Source: CAZAOY01 sp964486925 (GTDB taxonomy: Bacteria > Bacillota > Clostridia > Oscillospirales > Ruminococcaceae). From it: DNA of 25,484 bases. Below, in pieces: positions 1-8,491 of the stretch. Location of the stretch: positions 1 to 25,484 of the forward strand of contig CAZAOY010000035.1 of NCBI GenBank assembly GCA_964486925.1, read 5' to 3'. A program made the translations under genes and the position numbers. The notes beneath the pieces are model-generated. The model did no database searches and was not told the origin of the DNA. It saw only the letters and a program-made list of their open reading frames with translations. Within the stretch, counting starts at the first letter, position 1, and each line of letters starts with the position of its first letter.

Positions 1-111
1 TAAGGGTGAGGAGATAAAGGTTATCTTCTTGCGAATACCTTTAGTTATAAGTGAATAGATCTCGTGCCTCTCTACAAGGATTAAATTTTCCTGCTCTAAG
101 TCGAAAAACAT
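1..111 (-). CDS. MalT/LuxR-type ATP-dependent transcriptional regulator, N-terminal fragment
   Basis: The reading frame opens with ATG at 109-111 and runs off the left edge, so only 37 residues are visible. They contain a segment reading ILVERHEIYSLITKG followed by RKKITFISSP. This matches the start of the large MalT-type LuxR regulators, where a short Arg-containing segment precedes a Walker A loop introduced by LTLISAPAG. The Walker A loop itself, the TPR-like middle and the LuxR helix-turn-helix would lie outside the window. The family consists of about 800-900-residue signal-transduction ATPases that activate sigma70 promoters after binding an inducer and ATP. A promoter-like element lies just upstream (136-165). 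There is no strong Shine-Dalgarno; a weak GGGGTG lies about 8 bases before the ATG. The family call rests on one short motif. Confidence 0.5.
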   Translation of the reverse strand, partial: MFFDLEQENLILVERHEIYSLITKGIRKKITFISSPL

Positions 112-135
112 CGTGTACACCCCACAATTTTAAGC

Positions 136-165
136 ATACTAGTATTTTAACATAAACTCTGTCAA
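136..165 (-). promoter_or_regulatory. Putative sigma70 promoter of the MalT/LuxR-type gene
   Basis: On the minus strand a perfect TTGACA (160-165) is followed, after 18 bases, by TAGTAT (136-141), a 4/6 match to the -10 box. The predicted start of transcription is about 20 bases ahead of the ATG at 111. Confidence 0.45.
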
Positions 166-169
166 TTGT

Positions 170-189
170 CATCACCCCAAAAGGTGATG
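170..189. promoter_or_regulatory. Inverted repeat upstream of the -35 box
   Basis: CATCACC (170-176) and GGTGATG (183-189) form a perfect 7-bp inverted repeat with a 6-base spacer. It abuts the upstream side of the TTGACA at 160-165. The position suits an activator site, but a small hairpin without function cannot be excluded. The rest of 190-330 shows only AT-rich sequence with no gene. Confidence 0.35.
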
Positions 190-319
190 TATCTTAATAC
201 ACTCTTTATAGTTATTGGCTAATATATATAACCAGATAACATCTAGTTCGTATTATCTAGTGAAAATTTTACATTCAAACCAAGCTTTTGCAAAAAACAC
301 CTGTGCACTAAAAGTTACC

Positions 320-361
320 ACCTATAATATAAAAATAGGAACGCAGATAATACGTTCCTAT
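320..361 (-). terminator. Rho-independent terminator of the 936-aa diguanylate cyclase gene
   Basis: ATAGGAACG (335-343) pairs with CGTTCCTAT (353-361), a 9-bp stem with a 9-base loop. On the minus strand it is followed directly by a T-rich stretch (complement of 320-335). It lies about 20 bases past the stop codon at 382. The stem belongs to the GGAACG...CGTTCC palindrome family seen elsewhere in the window. Confidence 0.65.
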
Positions 362-381
362 ATATAATGTCCTTTTAATCG

Positions 382-3192
382 TTATTTCCTATACTCCGAA
401 ATATCAAAGCTGCTGATAAGCCCCGCCTTTTTGCCGTTAGTCCAGTCTATTAACGAAGCGGTGGTATTGGTATGGATGTCGTAGATAGGGTTGAAGGTTT
501 CCTTTGTAACCTTATCCCCACCTTGGGACAGAAGGCTTACAAGCGGGCAGTCAGGGCAAGGGGCGTCAAGGTTTGCATAAGCCTTGTAACACTTTTGACC
601 AACCATAGGGGAGTTAACATGCCGTAAAACGTTTTTGTTTTCGTACAATAGCTCAAAGCTATCGGGATCCACAACATAGGAGGAGCCGTCAAAGTTATCC
701 ATAATTTCGACTATAGCTTGGTAGCTGTTATGCGCGGCTTCAAGTGCCCGCTGTTTTAGGATAAAGGTTGATAAAACCTTGCAGATGGTAGCAAGCTCAT
801 CAATCTCAACGTTAGTAAGCTCACGAGCACGCTCACAATCGTCAAACCCAATGTAGCCAATAACCTTGTTGTCGCTGATGATAGCGAATTGATAGAGCGA
901 TTTTACCCCGGTAATATCGATAATCCCACCCATCTTGTCTAAAAGCTTGCTAGTGTCCTGACAGATAAAGGTTCCGTCCTCACTAAAGGAGCGAAGGACA
1001 AAATCTATCTTATTACGTGGGATATTCTGGAAATAATCCATCACAGAGGATATCCCGTCAGCGCACCATTCAAAGGTTTGAGAGAAGGAAGTAAGCCCCT
1101 CATTGCCGATAACGATATAACCACGATGGAAACGACCGTGCCCCGCAATTAGCTTTAGCGCAGATTTAACGGAGGAGATAGGGTTTTCAGAGGAGTATAA
1201 CAGCTTAAAGATGTACTCAAGCCGATTGTCGTTAAAGCTCTTCTGCGGCAGATCACCCTGCGCTTCAATCTTACTTCTGGAGGACTGGTACTGGTTAACC
1301 GTCTTTCCGTCAAAGATGGTAAAGTTATCCTTACCACCCGCCTTAGTGTTGTAAAGCGCTATATCCGCACTTTTGTATAGCTCCTCAAAATCCTTGCCGT
1401 GGCTAGGGAAGATGGATATCCCGATACTAGCCGAGATGGATACCGATACACCGTTTTCGGAATAGGTTATCCTAAATTGACGGCGAACCTCCTTCGCCTT
1501 ACGTCTTACTATCTCAAGTGAGGTGTAGTTCTTTAAAAATACAAAAAACTCATCCCCGCCAATCCTGCCGATAATATCATCAGCCCTAAAGATAGGCTTT
1601 AGTATCTCTGCAAGTCTTGCCAGAACAATATCGCCGTAAAGATGACCTAATTGGTCGTTAACACCCTTAAAGTTATCGATATCGATTATCATAAGCGCAT
1701 GACATCCACCGGAGTTCTTGCGGTCTATCATAATAGCCTTTATAAGTAGTTCGGTGGTGGTCTTGTTGTAAAGGCCGGTTAGCTGATCTCTCTCAGCCTT
1801 TCGCTTTAGCTCCTCTTCCTTTTTAATCTGCTCATCGATGTTTTCAAGCGAAGCTATCGCCCTGTAAGGCCGACCCTTGTAATCCTTTACAACCAAACCG
1901 GATATCTCACACCAGTGGTATACCCCGTCAACATCCGCTACCCTAAACTGTATAGCACTTACGCTCTCACCGTTTGTAATAAGATCAAACATCCTAGAAA
2001 AGGCTTCCTTATCGTCAGGATGTACCGCCCCTGCATCCAAAGCATCGCTAGCGGAGTTTCTAGTCGCCGCATCCCGCCCGAATAACATCTTAAAGTTTGT
2101 CATAGAGGTAATTTTGTTCTTCTCAAAGTCCCATTCAAAGATAACCTTGCCAGTCTGCTCTGATAGAGCCTTAAAGCATTGCTCGTTTAATAAAGCCTTG
2201 TTCTTTGCCCCACGTTGGCTGTGGTAGATGTACATCATAATAATTAATAGGATAAAGATAATCTGTGCCGTTAGCGTAAGAGCATTCTTGCTGTGGTCAA
2301 CGGTGTTTTTATCGATAATCTCCTTAGGTACAATCATCATAATAACCCAGTCATTTATCCCGACAGGGGTGTAGTAGGCGTACCGGTGCTCGTCCTCATA
2401 GGAGTACTTCACAAATCCGTCCGCACCGTTCTTAAAGGAGCTTAATATCTGGTCAGCCGAATACCCCTTATCGTAGGTAAGGTCGTTTATCGCCACTAAA
2501 AAGCTTTCATTCATTAGCATGGTAGTGGTTGTTTCACTGGTAGCCACGTACCGACCATTCCCGTCAACAACATGGTAGTAACCTTGGGATTTTACAAAGG
2601 TTTGGTCAAACACCTTGCTTAGTGTCTTTGTCTTTATAGAGCACCGCAAAGCGGCAACTGGAGCACCTGTTTTACTACGCAAAGGTACAAATATGTCCAC
2701 AACCTGCGACCCGTTAGTGGGTAGGCTGGAAACATCATCGATAAAGGTTTCTCCGCTCTTAATCCTATCTAAAACCCTTGCGGGCTCCGTGTAGCAAGAA
2801 TCCCTAGAGGATACCCCATCGGAGGTAGCCTCCTCAAGTCTATAAACACTGCCGTCTGGATACACCACACACAGCTGTTCATACCCCTCGCTAAGCGCAA
2901 TACTGGATAGTAGCGAAAGCACCTTGGTTGACCGAAAATCCTCCGGTAAAGTTACAACCTCCTCGGCGGCGATAGCGGTAATGTTTAAAGCACTGATATA
3001 CCTGTCGAATGCAACGTTAACCTCCGCTACATTGCTGTGGGCGATACTAGAAAGATTTTCATCCGAAACAGCGGTTTCAATCTTAAATAGATTAGTCATA
3101 AAGTTTACTATTGCAAAGACAGTCCATGCCACTAAAACCACCCCTACCGTGATAGGAATGTATTTTTTATCTAACATCTTATCTCGTGCCAT
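382..3192 (-). CDS. Membrane-bound sensor diguanylate cyclase (Cache-PAS-GGDEF-GAF-PAS)
   Basis: This 936-residue protein should make c-di-GMP from two GTP at the membrane. One membrane segment lies at about 12-35 and another at about 305-323. The extracytoplasmic region between them resembles a double-Cache ligand sensor. A PAS domain with an HPDD motif follows (about 335-455), then GGDEF (about 465-628) with GGDEF at 545-549, the metal-binding Asp pair D504/D506, and an intact RxxD inhibitory site (R536-D539) five residues upstream. Unusually the cyclase is not C-terminal: a GAF-like region (about 665-815) and a PAS-like region with C868, C879 and C882 (CPDCP) come after it. AAGGAGGG ends 5 bases before the ATG. 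The downstream paralogue at 3357-6014 shares everything from GGDEF onward. Activity is inferred from intact motifs; the ligand is unknown. Confidence 0.9.
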   Translation of the reverse strand: MARDKMLDKKYIPITVGVVLVAWTVFAIVNFMTNLFKIETAVSDENLSSIAHSNVAEVNVAFDRYISALNITAIAAEEVVTLPEDFRSTKVLSLLSSIALSEGYEQLCVVYPDGSVYRLEEATSDGVSSRDSCYTEPARVLDRIKSGETFIDDVSSLPTNGSQVVDIFVPLRSKTGAPVAALRCSIKTKTLSKVFDQTFVKSQGYYHVVDGNGRYVATSETTTTMLMNESFLVAINDLTYDKGYSADQILSSFKNGADGFVKYSYEDEHRYAYYTPVGINDWVIMMIVPKEIIDKNTVDHSKNALTLTAQIIFILLIIMMYIYHSQRGAKNKALLNEQCFKALSEQTGKVIFEWDFEKNKITSMTNFKMLFGRDAATRNSASDALDAGAVHPDDKEAFSRMFDLITNGESVSAIQFRVADVDGVYHWCEISGLVVKDYKGRPYRAIASLENIDEQIKKEEELKRKAERDQLTGLYNKTTTELLIKAIMIDRKNSGGCHALMIIDIDNFKGVNDQLGHLYGDIVLARLAEILKPIFRADDIIGRIGGDEFFVFLKNYTSLEIVRRKAKEVRRQFRITYSENGVSVSISASIGISIFPSHGKDFEELYKSADIALYNTKAGGKDNFTIFDGKTVNQYQSSRSKIEAQGDLPQKSFNDNRLEYIFKLLYSSENPISSVKSALKLIAGHGRFHRGYIVIGNEGLTSFSQTFEWCADGISSVMDYFQNIPRNKIDFVLRSFSEDGTFICQDTSKLLDKMGGIIDITGVKSLYQFAIISDNKVIGYIGFDDCERARELTNVEIDELATICKVLSTFILKQRALEAAHNSYQAIVEIMDNFDGSSYVVDPDSFELLYENKNVLRHVNSPMVGQKCYKAYANLDAPCPDCPLVSLLSQGGDKVTKETFNPIYDIHTNTTASLIDWTNGKKAGLISSFDISEYRK

Positions 3193-3270
3193 ACAAACCC
3201 TCCTTTGCAGATAATTAAATATAGTGCCGTGATTTTTTGCTATATGTACCTTAAAATTGATACAATGAGT

Positions 3271-3314
3271 TCCTTACAGCTCTCCGATAGAAGCTCTATG
3301 GATCGCTGTAAGGA
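3271..3314. repeat. Intercistronic hairpin between the two cyclase genes
   Basis: TCCTTACAGC (3271-3280) and GCTGTAAGGA (3305-3314) are a perfect 10-bp inverted repeat. The 24-base interior contains a smaller ATAG/CTAT stem. It lies in the 164-base gap between the two cyclase genes. No clear T-tract follows on the minus strand, so an RNA-processing or attenuating hairpin is as likely as a terminator. Confidence 0.45.
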
Positions 3315-3356
3315 TCTGCACTGTAGTAAAGCTATTGTTTATCTTGTAAGCTTAAC

Positions 3357-6014
3357 CTATTCCTTGTGGTATTTGGAGATGTCAACGCAGTTAACCAGAC
3401 AGCTTCTCTTGCCGTCAACCCAATCGATGTAACACGCCGAAACGTTAGTCCACATCTTAAACCGCTCGTTATAGATCTCGCAGTTGTAACGGTTTATCCC
3501 TTTATCAGCGTTAAGGTGCTTAATAGGGCAGTCTGCACACTGCTTTGTGCTGTCCCTAAAGGTTTTGTAGCAGGGTGTCCCGATTATACCTCCGCTAACC
3601 TCTTTAGTCATCTGGTTCATAAACTGTATCTCCAGAGTGTCCTCGTCAACCACATAGGTAAAGCTGTTAAGGTTATCCATAACCGAGGTGGTTATCTTAA
3701 GGTTCTGCTCGGATCTTTGTGCGGAGTGAAGCTTAGTGATAAAGGTAGCTAAGACGTTGCAGATGGTAACAAACTCATCAAGCTCGGCGCTAGATAGATC
3801 TCTCCCAAGCTTGCAGTCGTCAAACCCGATAAACCCTGTAAGCTCGCCCCTTTCAAAGATTCCCAGATGAAACAGAGATTTTATCCCTCTTTGCTCAATT
3901 ACACTACGTTCTGCATCATTTAAAACGCTGTCATCATGCAGTACAAAGTATCCGTTAGAGTGTAGCTCCTGTAATATATTCTCCACTGCTTCTATAGGAA
4001 TCTCCCTCATCTTGTTAATCAACGGCGGGATACCCTCAGCACAGCATTCGGTAGTGTTGATTAGATACTTCCTGTCAGGGGATACATCAAAGATATACCC
4101 ACGGCAGAAGTCGAAATGATTTGTCATAAGCTCTAAAGCGGTGGAAACCGCCTTTTTGGTGTCGCTTCCTTCGTACAATAGCTTAAAGAGGTACTCTACC
4201 TTGTTGTTCTTAAAGCTTTTTTGGTGCAGGGAGCTGTGTTTGTCTATTTCAGTGCGGGTCGATCTGTAGTTTGCCTGTGTCTGCCCGCTGTAGACGGTGT
4301 AGGAGTTTTTTCCTCTCTCCTTAGTCTTGTAAAGCGCTATATCAGCATTTTTGTATAACGCCTCAAAGCTGTCGCCGTTAGTAGGGTAGAAGGCGATACC
4401 AATGCTTGCGGAGATGGTACATTCTACATTGTTCTCCTTATAGGTGTTCTTAAACGCCTTGTTAATCTCCCGAGCCTTACCAACCGCAATATCGATTGAC
4501 GGAATGTTCTTCATAAACACAAAAAACTCATCCCCACCAACACGCCCGATAATATCGTTTGTCCTAAATAGGATCTTAAGCTTATCAGAAAGACTGGTTA
4601 AAACTATATCCCCCGATAGGTGCCCGAGATTATCGTTAATGCCCTTGAAGTTATCTACATCTATTATTAGTAGCGCACTCTGTTCGTTTAGGTTGTTTCC
4701 GGATAGCTCTGCCTTAATTAGAGATTCGGTGGTGGTTTTGTTGTAAAGCCCCGTTAAGGAGTCCCGCTCTGCCTTGTATTTAAGTTCAAGCTGTTGCATC
4801 CGCTCCTTGTGGATATCCTTAATATAGGTAAACCCCTTAATCTCGTTTGCAAGATCGGTCATCATAAGACCTGTGGTGTACCTTACCCAGATATACTCGC
4901 CTTCACGGTTTAACATCCGAAACTCTACCACAGTTTCCTTCTTGCCCGAAAAGTATTCGGATATTAGGTTTTGCGACCTAACGTGGTGTAGAAAGCTGTC
5001 GGTATCGTCGGGATGTACAAGGATTCTAGCAAAGGACTCGATAGTCTTGTCATACTCCGTATTGTATACAGACCCGTCAAATAATTCCTGAAAATCTATT
5101 GACATGGTTAGTACCAGATTTTTAGTAATGTTATACTCAAAGGTAGCGATAGAGTCGGAGAGTACCGCTTCTTTAAAACGGTGATCCTCGTTAACCTTAG
5201 TAGCAAGCTCGCTGTATCTTTGGTGGTGCTTTGTAATATCTGTCATCTTACCGATAGCTCGTATCGGTATATCCATGCTGTCGAAGATGATGTTATAGTG
5301 GTTGTAGTAGTATACATCCTCACCGCTAGGGGTGATAAGATGAACCTCCTCCTCTATAACATCTTTGGTGCTAGAGGCGAATCTGTTTTCGTAACGGTGG
5401 ATATATTCACTCGCAACGATCCCCGACTTAATCACACATTCGGGGTAGTTTTCGTTAAACTCACTGATGTTAAACCGCCGTGCAAAGTTTTGGGAGTATC
5501 GTATAGTCCCCGCCAGTATATCGCAGTCAAAGAAGGCGTCGTCGGTTAGACTGGAGATTAAGCTGTTAAAGTTCTGCTCCTGTTCTAGCTTCTCGATTAC
5601 CGCCATATGCTCTGAGATATCTACCATGACTGTATAGATAAGACCTCTTTCACTGCCAAACACCAAACGACCGCTAAGGTTAATCCAGACATACCCCTTT
5701 GTTTTGTGGGATATCTGTGCCTTTAGGTTAAAGGTGTTTGAGTGTTGCAGCTGTGAGATAGCGTCTGCCAAAATCTCGTCACGCATGTTTGGGTGGATTG
5801 TGGCGATCCCACCTATTGGGAATAACTCATCGTGCTCTTGTTTAGTATACCCCACAAGATCATAATACCCCTGATTGGCATACACAAGTGAAAACTCTTC
5901 GTCAAAGTTATTTACACAGATCCCGCCGGGTATTGCAGATATTAATGCATTATAGCTGTTTGTAACTACATTTTTGCCCATCCTGCTAAAATCCTGTTTG
6001 TTTCCTTCTTCCAT
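3357..6014 (-). CDS. Cytoplasmic PAS-rich sensor diguanylate cyclase
   Basis: A soluble paralogue of the 936-residue cyclase, 885 residues from the ATG at 6014. A GTG at 6023 is in frame but has no Shine-Dalgarno, whereas AGGTGA sits 5 bases before this ATG. In the numbering from GTG, three PAS-like modules cover about 20-140, 150-265 and 285-405. GGDEF follows at about 415-580, with the signature at 496-500, the metal Asp pair D455/D457 and an intact RxxD (R487-D490). As in its partner, a GAF-like region (about 610-770) and a PAS-like region with C818, C829 and C832 lie after the cyclase. No membrane segment is visible. The gene begins 40 bases after the DUF1846 stop, which suggests cotranscription. 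It should produce c-di-GMP in response to cytosolic signals; the ligands are unknown. Confidence 0.88.
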   Translation of the reverse strand: MEEGNKQDFSRMGKNVVTNSYNALISAIPGGICVNNFDEEFSLVYANQGYYDLVGYTKQEHDELFPIGGIATIHPNMRDEILADAISQLQHSNTFNLKAQISHKTKGYVWINLSGRLVFGSERGLIYTVMVDISEHMAVIEKLEQEQNFNSLISSLTDDAFFDCDILAGTIRYSQNFARRFNISEFNENYPECVIKSGIVASEYIHRYENRFASSTKDVIEEEVHLITPSGEDVYYYNHYNIIFDSMDIPIRAIGKMTDITKHHQRYSELATKVNEDHRFKEAVLSDSIATFEYNITKNLVLTMSIDFQELFDGSVYNTEYDKTIESFARILVHPDDTDSFLHHVRSQNLISEYFSGKKETVVEFRMLNREGEYIWVRYTTGLMMTDLANEIKGFTYIKDIHKERMQQLELKYKAERDSLTGLYNKTTTESLIKAELSGNNLNEQSALLIIDVDNFKGINDNLGHLSGDIVLTSLSDKLKILFRTNDIIGRVGGDEFFVFMKNIPSIDIAVGKAREINKAFKNTYKENNVECTISASIGIAFYPTNGDSFEALYKNADIALYKTKERGKNSYTVYSGQTQANYRSTRTEIDKHSSLHQKSFKNNKVEYLFKLLYEGSDTKKAVSTALELMTNHFDFCRGYIFDVSPDRKYLINTTECCAEGIPPLINKMREIPIEAVENILQELHSNGYFVLHDDSVLNDAERSVIEQRGIKSLFHLGIFERGELTGFIGFDDCKLGRDLSSAELDEFVTICNVLATFITKLHSAQRSEQNLKITTSVMDNLNSFTYVVDEDTLEIQFMNQMTKEVSGGIIGTPCYKTFRDSTKQCADCPIKHLNADKGINRYNCEIYNERFKMWTNVSACYIDWVDGKRSCLVNCVDISKYHKE

Positions 6015-6053
6015 ATAAATCACCTACTTTATGGGTATTATCTCTTTATATTT

Positions 6054-7538
6054 CTATTTATGATAAAGCTTTTTAGTTTCGTATTTTGGTTCACAGGTAA
6101 GCCCGATACCAAGCTTTTTAATGGTAATATCATCTACCTGTGATAGGATTACAGATGAATGCATCTGTGAGCCGCTAAGCTTTGGCAGCTGTATAACTGC
6201 CTGCTGGGCGGCAGGGTTTGTGGTAGCGCTTATCGAGAGCGCTATTAGAATCTCATCGGTGTGAAGTCTTGGATTAATATTACCCAGATGGGTAGTCTTA
6301 AGCTGCCTGATTGGTTCGATAATTGCAGGGGAGATTAGGTGGACATTCTTGTCGATACCGCCTAGCTTCTTTAGAGCGTTAAGCAGTGTAGCTGTAGACG
6401 CTCCTAAAAGGTTTGAGGTCTTGCCTGTAACGATCTCGCCACCCGGCAAAGAGATAGCCGCAGTAGGCTCTGAGGTAAGCTGTTCCCGCTCTAAAGCGGC
6501 GGCAACTACAGGTCGATCGGCAGTAGTAATCCCCACCTGTTTCATTATAAGCTCTTGCTTATATATCTGTTCCTCATCACACCTACCCTGACGATGGTCG
6601 CACATTGTGGTATAATATCGGCGTAAAATCTCCTGCTTCGAGGCGGCAACCACCACATCATCATCCACAATACAGTTGCCAACCATGTTAACCCCCATGT
6701 CGGTAGGGGACTTGTAAGGGCTTGTTTTGGTGATAAGCTCGAGCATAGCGGTAAGTACAGGAAACACCTCTACATCACGGTTGTAGTTAATCGCTGTCTT
6801 GCCGTAAGCCTCAAGATGGTAAGGGTCGATTAGATTTACGTCATTTAGATCAGCCGTAGCGGACTCATAAGCCAGATTTACAGGATGGCGAAGCGGAAGA
6901 TTCCAGATAGGAAAGGTCTCAAACTTAGCATACCCCGCATGAACCCCACGCTTGTACTCATGGTACAGCTGGGACAGACAGGTAGCCATCTTACCACTCC
7001 CAGGCCCCGGAGCGGTAACCACCACAAGCGGACGCTTAGTCTTAATATAGTCATTCTTGCCATACCCCTCATCGCTAACGATATGGGGCACATTTGCAGG
7101 ATACCCCTTGATAGGGTAGTGTATGTAAACCTTTATTCCAAGGTTTTTAAGCCGCTTTTTAAAGTTATCGGCAGAGGACTGACCGTTATACTGCGCAATA
7201 ACCACACTGCCTACATATAAATTAATGCTTCTAAATGCATCGATAAGCCTTAGCACATCAAGGTCATAGGTGATCCCAAGATCTCCTCTAACCTTGTTTT
7301 GTTCGATATCTGCGGCATTGATTACTACCACAATCTCGGCCTCATCTGACATCTCCATAAGCATCTTTACCTTACTGTCAGGCGCAAACCCGGGCAAAAC
7401 TCGGCTGGCATGGTAGTCGTCAAACAGCTTACCGCCAAATTCAAGGTATAATTTATTGTCAAACATCGCTATACGTTCACGTATATGTGCCGACTGCATC
7501 TTTAGATACTTTTCGTTGTCAAAACCGATTACCGCCAT
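6054..7538 (-). CDS. DUF1846 (UPF0371) family protein
   Basis: The protein has 494 residues from the ATG at 7538, which is preceded by AAGGAAGG. A longer in-frame reading from 7571 would run through a 5' hairpin and does not match the family start, which begins close to IGFDNEKYLKMQ as here. The family is conserved in Firmicutes and Actinobacteria and has no settled biochemical role that I know of. A GPGSGK sequence at about residues 178-183 resembles a phosphate-binding loop, followed by the family-typical stretch with FETFPIWNLP and a downstream NYNRDVEVFP. Length is normal. It has its own promoter (7641-7669) and a structured leader, and is followed 40 bases later by the two diguanylate cyclases, so it probably heads that operon. 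A nucleotide-linked function is only a guess from the loop. Confidence 0.9.
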   Translation of the reverse strand: MAVIGFDNEKYLKMQSAHIRERIAMFDNKLYLEFGGKLFDDYHASRVLPGFAPDSKVKMLMEMSDEAEIVVVINAADIEQNKVRGDLGITYDLDVLRLIDAFRSINLYVGSVVIAQYNGQSSADNFKKRLKNLGIKVYIHYPIKGYPANVPHIVSDEGYGKNDYIKTKRPLVVVTAPGPGSGKMATCLSQLYHEYKRGVHAGYAKFETFPIWNLPLRHPVNLAYESATADLNDVNLIDPYHLEAYGKTAINYNRDVEVFPVLTAMLELITKTSPYKSPTDMGVNMVGNCIVDDDVVVAASKQEILRRYYTTMCDHRQGRCDEEQIYKQELIMKQVGITTADRPVVAAALEREQLTSEPTAAISLPGGEIVTGKTSNLLGASTATLLNALKKLGGIDKNVHLISPAIIEPIRQLKTTHLGNINPRLHTDEILIALSISATTNPAAQQAVIQLPKLSGSQMHSSVILSQVDDITIKKLGIGLTCEPKYETKKLYHK

Positions 7539-7556
7539 ATAATACTTCCTTCCTTG

Positions 7557-7602
7557 TGCTATTTGGCACAAATAGCAGCGTGAAAGGAACTCCCACGCTG
7601 CT
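7557..7602 (-). promoter_or_regulatory. Two overlapping, mutually exclusive 5'-UTR hairpins of the DUF1846 gene
   Basis: Hairpin A pairs 7574-7582 with 7594-7602 (AGCAGCGTG/CACGCTGCT, 9 bp, 11-base loop). Hairpin B pairs 7557-7565 with 7569-7577 (TGCTATTTG/CAAATAGCA, 9 bp, 3-base loop). They share 7574-7577, so both cannot form fully. Hairpin B ends just upstream of the ribosome binding site. It may be an attenuation or stability element; no known riboswitch class is recognised. Confidence 0.5.
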
Positions 7603-7640
7603 CCCTCATATTGGTCATTAAATTAAACAATTACAATACT

Positions 7641-7669
7641 ATTATAACTTATTTTTGAAATTTTTGCAA
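7641..7669 (-). promoter_or_regulatory. Promoter of the DUF1846-cyclase operon
   Basis: On the minus strand TTGCAA (7664-7669) is followed after exactly 17 bases by TATAAT (7641-7646). It predicts a leader of roughly 95 bases that contains the two overlapping hairpins. The stretch 7675-7771 behind it is AT-rich and holds no gene. Confidence 0.6.
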
Positions 7670-7771
7670 GTATAATTTTCAAAATTAAAGAAGCTTTTTT
7701 ACTTAAGATAATACTATAAAGCTATAAACCATAGTACACTACGATAAATTATGATATTTCACATTGTGGTA

Positions 7772-8491
7772 CTATAATAGGTACTGTGAAAGCTCGTTAA
7801 TCTGTTTGGTTGTAGTCTGTGGGGTGTCCTTAAGCGGGAAGGGGAGTGAAAGCGATTCATACTTTTCAAGGCATAGCTTTAAAAACGGCAACAGCTCAAA
7901 ACGCCGTAACTGCGGAAGATGTTTTACTAGTCGATAGGAGTCGGTAACATCGGATGGGTTATCGTTATATCCGCTCACTATAACCTGCCTTGCAATAACC
8001 TCTAGCTCTGGGCAGTTTTTATAGATGTAATCGATAAACCGCATAAGCGGATCAATCGATACCCCCGTATACTTTTTATATGCATAGTCATTACAAAACT
8101 TCACATCTAACAGTACAAGATCTACTATAGATAGTAATATTTTAGAATATTCATCAAGGATAACCCCGCTTGTATCTACCGCCGTGTGGATGTTATTTTC
8201 CTTAAAAAGTGCCACCGCCTCGTAGATAAATTTAGACTGAACAAGCGGCTCACCTCCAGAAAAGGTTATCCCGCCATTCTTGTAAAAAAGCCTATTCTTG
8301 TTAAACCTTTCTAAAAGCTGAACAGGTGTAAGCTCAATCGAGGCGGAATCACCCTTCCAAGTGTCAGGATTATGACAGTAGATACACCGAAGCGGACACC
8401 CCTGCATAAAAACCACCATCCTAACCCCAGGTCCATCCACTGTACCCGCAGTATTAATCGAATTAATATAACCTACTGTATAATCTTGCAT
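7772..8491 (-). CDS. pflA: Pyruvate formate-lyase activating enzyme (glycyl-radical activase)
   Basis: This 239-residue radical-SAM enzyme would install the glycyl radical on pyruvate formate-lyase, using S-adenosylmethionine and a [4Fe-4S] cluster, in anaerobic fermentation. The cluster motif CxxxCxxC is C32, C36 and C39 within GCPLRCIYCHNPDTW. The PflA-type opening (SINTAGTVDGPGVR) precedes it, and the GGEP motif is at 79-82. Length and opening match true PflA rather than the longer activases with extra ferredoxin domains. AAAGG lies 10 bases before the ATG. The substrate gene pflB, usually adjacent, is not present: upstream is about 1 kb of repeat-rich non-coding DNA. The enzyme must therefore act on a glycyl-radical protein encoded elsewhere. 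Confidence 0.92.
   Translation of the reverse strand: MQDYTVGYINSINTAGTVDGPGVRMVVFMQGCPLRCIYCHNPDTWKGDSASIELTPVQLLERFNKNRLFYKNGGITFSGGEPLVQSKFIYEAVALFKENNIHTAVDTSGVILDEYSKILLSIVDLVLLDVKFCNDYAYKKYTGVSIDPLMRFIDYIYKNCPELEVIARQVIVSGYNDNPSDVTDSYRLVKHLPQLRRFELLPFLKLCLEKYESLSLPFPLKDTPQTTTKQINELSQYLL

Noticed and set aside
5181..5549. 122-codon plus-strand frame inside the cyclase gene
   Set aside because: It is antisense to a well-supported gene, has no domain signal and is explained by the codon pattern of the real frame.
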